Positions 8,306 to 18,200 of a DNA stretch of 64,000 nucleotides are shown in pieces. Source of the DNA: a virus; IMG/VR virus record IMGVR_UViG_3300035199_001057, positions 1 to 64,000 of that record; one strand, written 5' to 3'. The position numbers and the translations under genes are program-made. The notes beneath the pieces were generated by a model, which had not been told where the DNA came from, ran no database searches, and saw only the letters and a program-made list of their open reading frames with translations. Within the stretch, counting starts at the first letter, position 1. Every line of letters starts with the position of its first letter.

Positions 8306-9490
8306 CTATATGTCTAATTTTAACTTAAATGTGAAATCTCGTAAAGCAGTTTTTTTGATGGGGGTGGCTAGATTGGCCACTGCGATGAGATTTTTATTCT
8401 TATCGTAAATTCCTATTTTGTTTATAAACGTTTGATGCTTAAAGTCCGCCTCAAATCGGTAAAACGAACTGCTCACAGTATTGAATATTTCAATATTTTC
8501 AGATTCTTTATAGTGATAGGTGCCAGTTTGAGGCTGGTTTGTCGCAGCATCGTATGAAACTTTATCCAGGAGTGTTTGGTTGGCAGAAAAATTGAGTTCG
8601 GATCGGGGCGCCGTTGCGAACATGGTTAGAGTTTCAATGGGGTTCGTCCCTTCAAATTTAAATCTAAAGCTAGCTGAAGGGGTGATATCCGACGACCCAT
8701 CATTCGCGCCCAAAGCAAAGTCAATCCAGCGGAATGGACCGCTGTCTGTGTCGCGAGCAAAGGATTTCACCGTTAGGCCCCAGCTTCCAGTAAGAACAAC
8801 CACCCCCTCGTTATACAAAACAACTCCTGCAACCGAGCCGCTTCCATTCGTCTGCGCGATAGCACTCCCTGATACCTGTATTAACTCGCCGTTGCGGTAC
8901 AGGTCTTGAGCCTCCGCCGCGAGGGTACCAGAAATATAAAGTTGAAGAGTGGCGGTACCAGGATATATCTTGCTTCCGTAAAAAATGGAAGGGACATACA
9001 AAAGCGATAACTCCTGCACCGCTTTGTTGCCCAACGAAGATGAATAAGCGTAGTGGTTGGAGAGGGGTTGATAATAGTTGAGCGCTGTGCGCAAGGCGGA
9101 GACGTGGGATCCTGTTGGAAAGAGGGTTCCGTGATTGGCTACAAAGTGCTCTCTGGACAAAGACGCCGACATTGGATAAGACCCCGTGATGGAATCCCCG
9201 TATTCGAAGCTACTAAAGTAGTCCTTAAGGGAAACGTTCCCGATCGCTTCAAAGCTGCCATCTTTGGTAACGAAGGGGTAGGCTAAAGAGTCAGAAGGTC
9301 TGTCGACATTTATCTCATATAAACTTAGATTGCCCACCGGGACGCAACCCACGTTGCCCACGAAGGCGCCTGAAATTGCGTTCCTATTGTTAAGGTATAT
9401 ATTGCCGGCGTTAACGTCAAATTGAACTTCGGGGTGAGTCTCTAACGTATTGTGGAGAATCTCGTTCTCTTTAAACTTGTAGTAAGGCAT
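8306..9490 (-). CDS. Virion structural protein, paralogue of the next upstream gene
   Basis: A 394-residue protein, mostly short beta strands rich in Ser, Gly, Asn and Thr, typical of tail or fibre proteins. Its last ~40 residues read I-N-K-I-G-I-Y-D-x-x-x-N-L-I-A-V-A-N-L-x-x-P-I-K-K and end in K-L-D-I. The same pattern closes the adjacent 347-residue protein, so the two share a C-terminal domain and probably arose by duplication. The rest of the two sequences differs, as expected of exposed parts with different partners. It has no enzymatic motifs. It is the last gene of the virion block before RuvC, separated by 10 bases. Confidence 0.65.
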   Translation of the reverse strand: MPYYKFKENEILHNTLETHPEVQFDVNAGNIYLNNRNAISGAFVGNVGCVPVGNLSLYEINVDRPSDSLAYPFVTKDGSFEAIGNVSLKDYFSSFEYGDSITGSYPMSASLSREHFVANHGTLFPTGSHVSALRTALNYYQPLSNHYAYSSSLGNKAVQELSLLYVPSIFYGSKIYPGTATLQLYISGTLAAEAQDLYRNGELIQVSGSAIAQTNGSGSVAGVVLYNEGVVVLTGSWGLTVKSFARDTDSGPFRWIDFALGANDGSSDITPSASFRFKFEGTNPIETLTMFATAPRSELNFSANQTLLDKVSYDAATNQPQTGTYHYKESENIEIFNTVSSSFYRFEADFKHQTFINKIGIYDKNKNLIAVANLATPIKKTALRDFTFKLKLDI

Positions 9491-9525
9491 CGATATTTCT
9501 CTAAGTTGTTACGATTACTAAACAT

Positions 9526-10569
9526 TTAGTAATCAAGGCGCACACGTAGAGTAATCTCATTTGATGGCGACTTTTTCAAAGGTTCGGAAAGCTTTGCAAC
9601 CGCCAGCAATTCATTATCAGGAGAGTACAGGCCAACTGACGTGATATACGCCACTGGGTCAGCTGCCGGGTTGTTGCCCTTCACAATAATTTGAGATGCG
9701 GACAAATACGTGGTATTCGCAGAGTAGTTATATTCGGTGTTATGGGCTCTCGCAAAATAGATGGTAGAGTTAAGCTCAGTGGTATTGTTGAATTGCGCGG
9801 TGTCATACGTGAACCTCAAACCATCGGAAAGTTGATTGATTGTTGCGCCGGTAAGCATTTGATTGATACTAGCGGTCATGGTGCTGTCGTTGTCTTGGGC
9901 ACCGAAATAGCCTTTCCAGACGGAGGCTGTCAACACCACGATGCCAGCTTGATAATAAATGTGGCCAATGGACGCGGTTGCTGGCGCGTTTGAAGACGAG
10001 AACAACAGTCCGTATTCACCGGCTGGGCTGTTTGTCCTATAGGTGGTTTGCGCATTATAATCGCCAATCGTAATGGGATTCTTTGTTGCCAGGCCGTAGC
10101 CCGATGACCCAGTATATACTGTCAGCCTAAAGGAATCTTTCTTAATCTCATCCTTGTTTAGAAGTCTGGCAAATGAGATAAAGACGCATTCGCGCATATC
10201 ATCTGTCAAATCATTATCATCAGCGCCATCCCTATCGAAACTCTTTATATTGCCACTCGTATCGGTGTTGTTGAGTACCAAGGCCATCTGATTGTAAATG
10301 TTAATTTTCTTTGTGTTCTGGGTGTTTGCGGAAGAGGATAGCGCCGAGCCTGAAGCGTAGCCCCAGGTTATGTCAAAAATGTGATTGGCGGAAGAACTCA
10401 AGTATGGATAATCATAAACCGACTGAAACATGCCGTGGGCGTATTCTTTAATGTTGTTCTCAGCGTAGGTACCCGAAACAATTGTTCCAGTGATTGGGAT
10501 TGCCTCGTGTAAAAGCGTGCGAGTGTTCGCCACGTCTTCGGGCAAAAAAGTCTTGAATGAGTTAGCCAT
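9526..10569 (-). CDS. Virion structural protein with shared C-terminal domain
   Basis: A 347-residue beta-rich protein. Residues ~305-347 follow the pattern I-T-S-V-G-L-Y-S-P-x-N-E-L-L-A-V-A-K-L-S-E-P-L-K-K and end in R-V-R-L-D-Y, matching the C-terminus of the downstream 394-residue protein. I believe such endings recur in marine T4-like phage structural proteins, where they may dock the subunit to the baseplate or fibre. The ATG at 10569 has AGGAGAACAT upstream, a good ribosome site. It has no recognisable catalytic residues. Its exact place in the virion cannot be told from sequence. Confidence 0.65.
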   Translation of the reverse strand: MANSFKTFLPEDVANTRTLLHEAIPITGTIVSGTYAENNIKEYAHGMFQSVYDYPYLSSSANHIFDITWGYASGSALSSSANTQNTKKINIYNQMALVLNNTDTSGNIKSFDRDGADDNDLTDDMRECVFISFARLLNKDEIKKDSFRLTVYTGSSGYGLATKNPITIGDYNAQTTYRTNSPAGEYGLLFSSSNAPATASIGHIYYQAGIVVLTASVWKGYFGAQDNDSTMTASINQMLTGATINQLSDGLRFTYDTAQFNNTTELNSTIYFARAHNTEYNYSANTTYLSASQIIVKGNNPAADPVAYITSVGLYSPDNELLAVAKLSEPLKKSPSNEITLRVRLDY

Positions 10570-10591
10570 TATGTTCTCCTAAGTGTAGCTG

Positions 10592-11593
10592 CTAGCTAGT
10601 TTTCTTCACAAACGTGACCGGAATATCAATTCTATATCCCGTTGTTACACCAGTTACTCTGACCGTGGTGCTAATAACCTTATATGTCCCCGTGAGAAGC
10701 GTTGGGTTTGTCTTTGTTTCTCCGATGGTGTCAAATAAATAATCAGATTGGCGCAAGTTATCTTTAGCATAAAGCGAAAATGCCAATTTGGTGCCGCGGG
10801 GGCCTGGAATTATTTCTTCGCTCGGTGGCTGTTGCTTGTTATCCGAAGAGTCTTTGGCGCCGGTGTCGCCCAGTGCGCCTGCTGCGCAGCGCTCAATAAA
10901 GCCTCCAACATTTTCAGTTAAATAGTAGGTGGCGATCTGATCGTCGTCAATAAAAGCCGGGCTTGCGAGTCCTGATGTTGTCCCTCCGCCGAATATTCCA
11001 ATATTCACGAGTTGGCCTAAGCGGTTGTCGATCTCGACCATGTATTGTTGTTCTGTCAATTCCGGACTCAAGGGAGCCTGTGCGGTTAACTTCGTTGTGT
11101 TAAGCCCTTGATCGACGCGAATGTAGGAACTAATCTCAGCGGCGGCTTGTGTGGGCAGTTGGCCAAGCATACATCGATATGCGGCCGCGTCGGCCACCGA
11201 TCCTAAGTCTGTCGCCGTTGTTTGATCTACAGCTACGTAAAAAGAACCGCTACCTAGTGCGCCTTCTGTGGGGCGCGCATGCTGGTATTGATCGTTCAAA
11301 ACAATCACGGGTAAAAAGAGTAAGTTGTTGTTGGTCAAGCTGATAAGTTTGCTCTTTAAAGAGGAGCGATTATTAGTGAAGGCTTCCAAGATAGGGGTCT
11401 GGAGGATTTCCAAGTCATAGTAGGCGGATCCGCTCAGCGCGTCGGGATTGTATTTTCCGTAGTCAATCTCGTCGTCCCCAAAGGCATATTTTGTTACCTT
11501 AAATGTGCCGTCTCCTCGGGCCAGTCTTTTACGTCCAGCGTCGGTTAATACGGCGTCTAATATAATATCGCCAGAATTATCTAAAAACCCCAT
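10592..11593 (-). CDS. Virion structural protein with N-terminal LT-x2-GR-x2-L motif
   Basis: A 333-residue protein. The first ~45 residues (ILDAVLTDAGRKRLARGDG, then F-K-V-T-K-Y-A-F-G-D-D-E-I-D-Y-G) are a module I recognise from structural genes of uncultured T4-like marine phages. The 380-residue protein encoded at 18965-20107 starts with an alignable module, so it may be a common docking domain. The remainder is beta-rich, with no catalytic motif. The ATG at 11593 has AAGGAG 7 bases upstream. The 73-base gap before it is one of the longer gaps in the structural block and holds a promoter-like sequence. Confidence 0.7.
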   Translation of the reverse strand: MGFLDNSGDIILDAVLTDAGRKRLARGDGTFKVTKYAFGDDEIDYGKYNPDALSGSAYYDLEILQTPILEAFTNNRSSLKSKLISLTNNNLLFLPVIVLNDQYQHARPTEGALGSGSFYVAVDQTTATDLGSVADAAAYRCMLGQLPTQAAAEISSYIRVDQGLNTTKLTAQAPLSPELTEQQYMVEIDNRLGQLVNIGIFGGGTTSGLASPAFIDDDQIATYYLTENVGGFIERCAAGALGDTGAKDSSDNKQQPPSEEIIPGPRGTKLAFSLYAKDNLRQSDYLFDTIGETKTNPTLLTGTYKVISTTVRVTGVTTGYRIDIPVTFVKKTS

Positions 11594-11641
11594 AATTGTG
11601 CTCCTTTTTATTAATTAGTCCCTTTTAAAGTATATTGATCC

Positions 11642-11670
11642 ATTATACACACATTCCATGCTATTTTTAA
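11642..11670 (-). promoter_or_regulatory. Candidate sigma-70-type promoter
   Basis: On the minus strand, TTAAAA (11670-11665) and TATAAT (11647-11642) are separated by 17 bases. This matches the bacterial -35/-10 consensus at 4 of 6 and 6 of 6 positions. It lies in the gap upstream of the 333-residue structural gene, about 50 bases before its start. The region is AT-rich, so chance is a real alternative. No T4 late-promoter sequence (TATAAATA) is present here. Confidence 0.3.
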
Positions 11671-14600
11671 TCTAAACATAACTCATCAGAACTGTTGCCG
11701 AAATTGGGATTATTCGGCGCTTCGTCGGCGCAAGTTTGCGATGACGCTTCCCCGGGATGTTCACCGGGAGACTGGGCGTTAAATTTGTTAATTATCTTGT
11801 TAGCCATGTCTACATTAATGTCTATCTTTTTGCCTGTCTTTTTGGAAGTTACTCTGAACTTATATTTCTTGACCGGTCCGCCGTCTCGTCGCATATAAAG
11901 AACTTGGGCCGTATCGGCATTGTCCCCGACAATGCTCCGCAACGCATCACTAAGAGAGATTTTAAGATACTTTTTGAAAGGAATACTGGTTACCAGATCG
12001 CGCCTGGGAAATGAGTAGGGTTTCAAGACCATGTATGGCGGGAAGGATTCTTCTTTCACGATTCTTAGCTTAAAGATGCTCGTAGGGTTGGAAATGTTCC
12101 CATGGATATCGACAAAACGCGCAAAATAATAGTAATCGACGTTCGGTATCACCGAATCATTAAAGCCGCTTTGACGCGTCGAATCCAATGCGATCTTCTT
12201 CACTGTTGCCTCGTCGCGGAAGTCGGACCATTTTTCGGGTTTTCGGTGTGACCGATAAATCTCATACGTGCCTAGATCATTTTCAGTACGATAAAGAATA
12301 TGGCCCGGGGGGTTGTTGAGCGGCGCCTGGGCTATCTTATAATCGGCAACCTTGAGAATATCCTCAACAAAAATCTTGTCATTCGGCACCATAAGTCTTT
12401 CGCCGTAATTTTTATTTAACAATATCAATACTTTATTCGAAGACCCTTCATAAGGGTGAAAAGATACTTCTGGTGGAAGCGGCGGTTTATCAACAACTTT
12501 GGTTATCTCTTGCCCTTCGTAGGGCGTAGCTAACGAAAGAGTGTTGTGATATGGCGCACGAACAATTATTCCGTAAGGAATGAGATGGGTATCAAGTGGA
12601 TGGGGCAAGTCAAATTCGATGTATTTATTTAGCACGGTGTCGCTCTTACTTTCTGGGCTGGAGATCATCGAATTCGGGGGCATTCCGTAAGCGTGGGGGG
12701 CTTCTGAATGTCCGTATTTGTACGTGGCTCCCACAACCAAAGTGTGCGCAAATATTTCATATACATAATCGTGCCCATAAAAGACTTGAGTGTCCAAATA
12801 GGAAAGGGGGCTGTCTTGAGGGAAAGCGTTGGGAATGAAAATGCTTTGGACGGGGGTTCGATCACCTAGATCACCACGAAGCTTGCCGCTCTTTTTGTAT
12901 TTTGCGATCTCGTAGGCAATAACCTCAGTGTGACAACCTTCGCCCGCGTATATCTCCGGCATTGTAAGGGCTCTATCGCTCAAATACTTATTAAGCGGTG
13001 TTTTAAGGTTCTGTATTCCGAGATAATAGAGCGCCTTGCCCATCGATGGGCTAGCATTGATGGCTTCTGAGAGGTTTACATTCCTTTTATCGTCAATGTA
13101 CTGCCCAAAATGTTGGTAAAACTCGTCGACTGTATTTATATTAAGCATTTGACTTACATCAAAAAATTGAAGATCCAGCAACGAAAACTGAGAGTTAAAA
13201 GCGGCCGTGCTGGATGCGGCGCCTTGGTTCTCCAAAGGGAGGTCTGCCTCGAACTCCCGATGCATCACAAAGCGATGGGCGTTGGAATTTGCGATGGCGA
13301 TGTTGTTGGACTGGTTCGCTAACATGGTGGTGAACATATTAAAGTAAGTCTCGCCCTGTTCCTTAAGAACATTCAAAAATTGGGACGGTTGCGAATATCC
13401 TAAATCTATTTCCACGCCATATGGGAAAACCTTTTTGAGGGTTTTTGTAGACGCCATTAAATTCTCATCGTTTAGAATTATAGTTCTAAACCTCTCGGGT
13501 GTTGAAAATTCCGGGTTGTTCATGGGCACCGGTGATGTAGAGCCATAAGGCGCAAGGAGAGTACCTAAATTGGCCTGAATCTCCGATGGACTTACAGACT
13601 CGCTATTCTTAATAATATCAAAGTATTGCGACACAGTTACTTTGCTTTTTTCAAGATCGACCTCTTGACCAAGGGTAAACAAATCGCGAAAATAATTGCC
13701 GCTAAAGCTTTTATAGCCATTGTAGATATAAGGGCTTGGGAGTTGCCATTCTGAACTTACATTTTCTGGCATCTCCTCGTGGTCTTCGCGGTAACAATTA
13801 TAATAGGGCGCCACATTTACATAGCCGGTCATGACGTGCTCGTTTAATAAACCTTTAGGCTGTGCGGCGTCAAGGGTTGTCACAAAATAAGGATGATAAG
13901 GCCGTCGTTGTCCAAAGTCCGCTTTGCTGACCGAATATGTGAAAAACATTAGCTGGAGTACGGCCCACACCAACTCCATCTTTGTGGGGTCTTTCTCCTG
14001 GCCGGGTGCGGCGCCAAAAAGTGCGGCATGGAGCCATCCTTGCATTTCCTCGGAATGTGCTCCTAGATCAACAGATAAAAGCTTTAAAGAATCAAAAGGG
14101 AGTACGTCGAACGTGTCGAAGGTATCAACTTTCCAAGCTTCGAACGCCCCCGCTGTTAATCTATTGACGCTTATCTTGTTCATTTTTTTGAACTCGGCCA
14201 TCAGATTCTTCACGACTTCGACGCGTGAGTTGTAAGCGGTCATATCAAAATGATCAACACCAAGAACGGTTTCTCCGGATTTTGTTTGAAAAGTAGAAGT
14301 CTTAGGCGAAAGCGCGAAGTAATTTTCAAAGGAGAAGTTCATGCCCAACGCTTCAAAATTTGAATTAATTGTTTCAGCAAGTTTGGTCAAATCAGTACAA
14401 AAATCAGGACCTGGGGTTCGTCCAATAAGGAGCTTTCTATACGTTTCTACGTTGTTGACCGCGGCGGGAGGAGCCATCAAATGCCACTTGCCGCTGCCGG
14501 CCGTGGTGGCGGCAAACCTTCTGCCTGTGAGAAAGCGAAAAAGATCGGGCAGGAATTTATAAGAATAGCGCTGGGTGCTCCAAAATTTGCGATGAAACGC

Positions 14601-14753
14601 GTGTTTCATTCCAGTGTTTACGAAGGCGGTCTCGTTAATGATGTTTGTTCTAATCGACTTTTCTCCAAGGCCTTCGAGTCTCACATCGTTGGTGGGGGTT
14701 GTCGAAAGGTCGATTTTATCAAATCCATCAATAAGAGTGTATTTTTTTACCAT
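11667..14753 (-). CDS. Large virion protein with a fibronectin-like region
   Basis: A 1028-residue protein without a named family match. Residues ~840-925 resemble a fibronectin type III-like beta sandwich: a strand with YEIYRSHRK, then NVDYYYFARFVDIHGNIS and a closing strand before KLRIVKEE. Extracellular and virion proteins often use such domains for surface contact. The long N-terminal part is mixed alpha/beta and has no catalytic motif I can see. The C-terminal ~70 residues are polar and low in complexity. The next gene downstream is 73 bases away, and the start lies 8 bases after the 134-residue gene. A peripheral baseplate or fibre-attachment role is inferred from position only. Confidence 0.6.
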   Translation of the reverse strand: MVKKYTLIDGFDKIDLSTTPTNDVRLEGLGEKSIRTNIINETAFVNTGMKHAFHRKFWSTQRYSYKFLPDLFRFLTGRRFAATTAGSGKWHLMAPPAAVNNVETYRKLLIGRTPGPDFCTDLTKLAETINSNFEALGMNFSFENYFALSPKTSTFQTKSGETVLGVDHFDMTAYNSRVEVVKNLMAEFKKMNKISVNRLTAGAFEAWKVDTFDTFDVLPFDSLKLLSVDLGAHSEEMQGWLHAALFGAAPGQEKDPTKMELVWAVLQLMFFTYSVSKADFGQRRPYHPYFVTTLDAAQPKGLLNEHVMTGYVNVAPYYNCYREDHEEMPENVSSEWQLPSPYIYNGYKSFSGNYFRDLFTLGQEVDLEKSKVTVSQYFDIIKNSESVSPSEIQANLGTLLAPYGSTSPVPMNNPEFSTPERFRTIILNDENLMASTKTLKKVFPYGVEIDLGYSQPSQFLNVLKEQGETYFNMFTTMLANQSNNIAIANSNAHRFVMHREFEADLPLENQGAASSTAAFNSQFSLLDLQFFDVSQMLNINTVDEFYQHFGQYIDDKRNVNLSEAINASPSMGKALYYLGIQNLKTPLNKYLSDRALTMPEIYAGEGCHTEVIAYEIAKYKKSGKLRGDLGDRTPVQSIFIPNAFPQDSPLSYLDTQVFYGHDYVYEIFAHTLVVGATYKYGHSEAPHAYGMPPNSMISSPESKSDTVLNKYIEFDLPHPLDTHLIPYGIIVRAPYHNTLSLATPYEGQEITKVVDKPPLPPEVSFHPYEGSSNKVLILLNKNYGERLMVPNDKIFVEDILKVADYKIAQAPLNNPPGHILYRTENDLGTYEIYRSHRKPEKWSDFRDEATVKKIALDSTRQSGFNDSVIPNVDYYYFARFVDIHGNISNPTSIFKLRIVKEESFPPYMVLKPYSFPRRDLVTSIPFKKYLKISLSDALRSIVGDNADTAQVLYMRRDGGPVKKYKFRVTSKKTGKKIDINVDMANKIINKFNAQSPGEHPGEASSQTCADEAPNNPNFGNSSDELCLD

Positions 14754-14761
14754 TAGTTACC

Positions 14762-15166
14762 TTAATATCCCATAGGTTTGCCCGTTGGCTTTTTAGGAGC
14801 GCTCACGGGAGACAGGGCGGTGCCTGGTGTGGGCGTTGTTCCCGCCGTGCTGGTGCTTGTTGGCGTGCCTTTGGGCCCCCCAGTGGCATCAGCTGGGACG
14901 TCCGCATCGGAACCGGGGAAATAAGGTGCCTCGGCCGAAATCACATCCCCGGGTAGCCCGCCAACAACGGGTACTTCGTCCGGCGAGAAAGGCGCGGTCT
15001 CAAAAAGATTGGGATCCATGATAGGCGCGGTGCCAACAACAACGCCGGGCTTGTCTGGCATGCCGACAAGAGTCTTAATCTCCGCCGGGTTCGCCGGGAT
15101 CATTGCCTTGGTATAGCCCTGAAGAACAAGGTACACGTTAGTATAATAGTCTGTCATATATGCCAT
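14762..15166 (-). CDS. Small Pro/Thr/Gly-rich protein
   Basis: A 134-residue protein. Residues ~1-25 could form a short structured segment (YYTNVYLVLQGYTKAM). The rest is dominated by Pro, Gly, Ala, Thr and Ser, with a run such as TPTSTSTAGTTPTPGTALSP, so it is probably disordered or a flexible linker. The start ATG at 15166 has AAAGGGA upstream. It lies between two very large virion genes and is likely a virion component, but no function can be assigned. Confidence 0.5.
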   Translation of the reverse strand: MAYMTDYYTNVYLVLQGYTKAMIPANPAEIKTLVGMPDKPGVVVGTAPIMDPNLFETAPFSPDEVPVVGGLPGDVISAEAPYFPGSDADVPADATGGPKGTPTSTSTAGTTPTPGTALSPVSAPKKPTGKPMGY

Positions 15167-15203
15167 TTTGCATTCCCTTTATAAATAGTAACTACCGAAT
15201 CTT

Positions 15204-18200
15204 TCAGGGCCTTTTACTAGTGTCCCCGCCTCCGCGCGGATCAAAATTACGGCCTCCGCGAGCGTGATCTTTGTCAACATCATAAGCTGGTAGAAACCAC
15301 GCGGGCTCATCGGCTATTTTAGTATTTCCAATGGCGCCGGCGAGGGCCGGACTTGGCGAAAACTTCGGGGCCGTTTCTATGCCACTACTAGGCAAAGATG
15401 TGTCTATGGTTGCCGTAATACCTACGGGGGGTGGTGCTGGGACTGCTCCCGGCGCCGTTTTCATTATGTAAAAAGTTTCATTATAATTGCTATAGCCGCC
15501 AAACAAATCAGTAAACTTTTTGTCGATGAGCCGATTGTCCCGGCAAAGCTCTATTTTACAATAAAGCATTTGCCCCACACCTAGAGAGTTAAGCTTCGCG
15601 CGACTTAAGGGCGCCCAGAGCTTGGATTTGATTTGTGTATTATAGTGGAAGGCGCTGGGCGTTTTTTCCGATCCGCCGCCGGTGGCTGCTTCGAATCCTT
15701 GTAAATAGCGTACACGACCGAATAGGGACATGTAAGCAATGTAAGCTTGATAATTGTCCAATCTCAAGTTCCCTTTGGAATCATACAATTGGTCGTAAAA
15801 TAAGGTGGACAGTTTCTCTTTACCCAAGAGGCCACTTGCGACCAAGGCGAGTAGGTTAAGGGGAGCGGGCATCTCCAGGTTGGTGGAAATAGCAGTAAAA
15901 TCTTCATCCGGAAAGTTGGGAGATATAGCGCCAAAATAGGCTGGGCTACTTTTTACATCAAATAAATCCATATCGCGATAAGTTTGCAAATTATCAGAAA
16001 AGATCATAGAGAGAAGGCTTTTGGCCACCTTTAGGGGATATTTTTCGTAGGGCCCTCCTTGCCATTCATATTGAGGGTTGTAAACAGACCCAAAGGGGTC
16101 TTGGGTGAATACGTTACTGGGGTCCGTTCCGAAAGACGAGTTGAACCCTCCGCCGGCTGGCGTAACCGGTATGAACTTTTGGCCAAAATTATCATCGAAG
16201 GCCTCGCTGTCCCACCAACTCCAATGCTTTGGGCCGTACGCTGATTTGTCTCCCCAGAATAGATTGTCCACCACTGTGCCGCGCAAGGGGTCATTTCCCA
16301 ACTCCATGCGTCGCTCTATATCGGCGGCGGTACCCAATTCAAATTTCACTCCATAGAAAGAAAGTACTTCGGGTATAGATATGTTTTGATTTTTATCCGT
16401 GTGGCGAGTTAGCACACGTTTACGCATGCTTTGGTAGCTTTTTTTAATAAAATCGTCGAGAGCTGTGGCGTTAAGTTCGCTCTTGACATTAGCCAGGTCC
16501 AGGCTTAAGATTCCCAAATAAGGCATATAAGAGTCACCGCCGGTTGGCTTTGCCGAACCAGGCTTTAAGAGGGCCGTAACATTTTGTGAAAGTGCTTGTT
16601 GGTAGTTTGCGGCCGCCACTGTCTTTAAGTTTCGATTTGGCGCTGCTTGGGGGAAGTTCTTGCCGTCTAGCCAGTCAAAATGATTTCTCATGTCATAGAG
16701 GTTGAGAGTCTTTTGGAAAGCTTTATGAAAATGGATAACCGCAGCATTCTCGCCGGTTGTACCCTTGGCCGCGGCAAAATTGCCCTGGCCCTTTAAATAA
16801 TCCGTGTAGCTAAAATTACTTTTTTTCGTAACGTGGGAAAGACCGAAGAGGCTAAGCAGCTTCACTAATTTATCCTCTACTCCGCGTAAAAGAGCGGTCA
16901 CCCTGAGAAGAGAAGATGGCGTCGCTGTGTCGAGCCTTGTTGACGATCGTATAAAGCTCGCCACATTCGATATGGTCGAATGGGGTACGTTATAAGAAGA
17001 AAGCGGTTCGGGATTGCCACTGCCGTCAAAATTCAACATTGTTAGCAACGTAGCCAGACTTTCTGGGCCATTGGGATCTCCCCCGAGTAAAGCGTCGCCC
17101 GATAGATTGCTGCCCTGTAATTTAAAACCGCTCACTAAACTTGCCGGCATGTTGTCGATCAAGTTAAACGTAAAAAATGAGGGGTCATTATTTGCTTTGG
17201 CAAGAAAGGCCGCATCGAATTTATCCGTGTATCTATTATACGCGTCCACCATTTTATTGGTGGCGTAGGTGGTGGTGTGCGCGCCATAAATCGAAGCGAA
17301 GGAAGAGTGAGCCTTAAGGGGGGAATTGCTTACCACTTTAAGAGATCCTTTATGTATTACCTCATCCAGGTCCAGCAGGATTTTTTTCAACGCCTGTAGT
17401 CTGCTTACCAAATATGGGATAAAAGGGTCTATAAATTTAAACTCGATCTCGTACGCATACTCATTGTAGTCATAGTCAAGAGTGTTCACTTCACCATCTC
17501 GAAACTCATAATAATCAACAAAGGGGCTGCTGCTCTCGACCTGGAGTCCGACTAACTTGCGAAATACATGTCCCTTGCCTATGGGATTGCCATACCCATC
17601 GGTTTTCCCACTATCATCCCCATAGTTGGCGTTAGTTGACCCCAGGAGCAGAACCTTTTCCCCCGTTGCAACGTTGCGCCTGTATATGTTAAAGTTATAA
17701 GGCGCTACCTGTGCCACAAAGGGGAAGATGGCATTAGAATCTAAAGCGCCGAACAGCTCCAATAGCGGTGCGAATGTGGATTGAGTTTTGAGAAGTTCCA
17801 AGCGATCTAGGGCAAACCACAAATTGACGCGGCCGCGTTGGCGGCCATGAATTCCCTTTGTCTTTATTAGAGAGTAGTCAACCTCCGAGACAATCCCGGG
17901 ATTATCATTATAGGAATCAACTGCTTTTTTCTTATCCTCCCCTAAAAAAGTAGTCTCCGTAGCTTGAGTCAAGAAAGCTTGAAAATTTTGAGAATCGTAA
18001 ACAAACATATTCTCCAGTTTGCCAATGATGCGGTTGTCGACAATCTTGTCATTGCTTTTGTATTCAATGTTTAAATAAGGGTGAGGATCATTTCCATGCG
18101 AGGCGCCTCCCATATAGCGGTATACGCCGTTAACCTTGTGACGGTGGACTGGGCCACACCAAATTTCGCTCGGCTTGCCATAGTTAAGCATGACGAATTC

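Noticed and set aside
13133-13140. TATAAATA on the minus strand, identical to the T4 late-promoter core
   Set aside because: It lies deep inside the 1028-residue virion gene, where no downstream gene start would use it; an eight-base match is expected by chance in a window of this size.
15180-15187. TATAAATA on the plus strand in the gap after the 1253-residue gene
   Set aside because: It points away from all genes; there is no plus-strand gene for it to drive.
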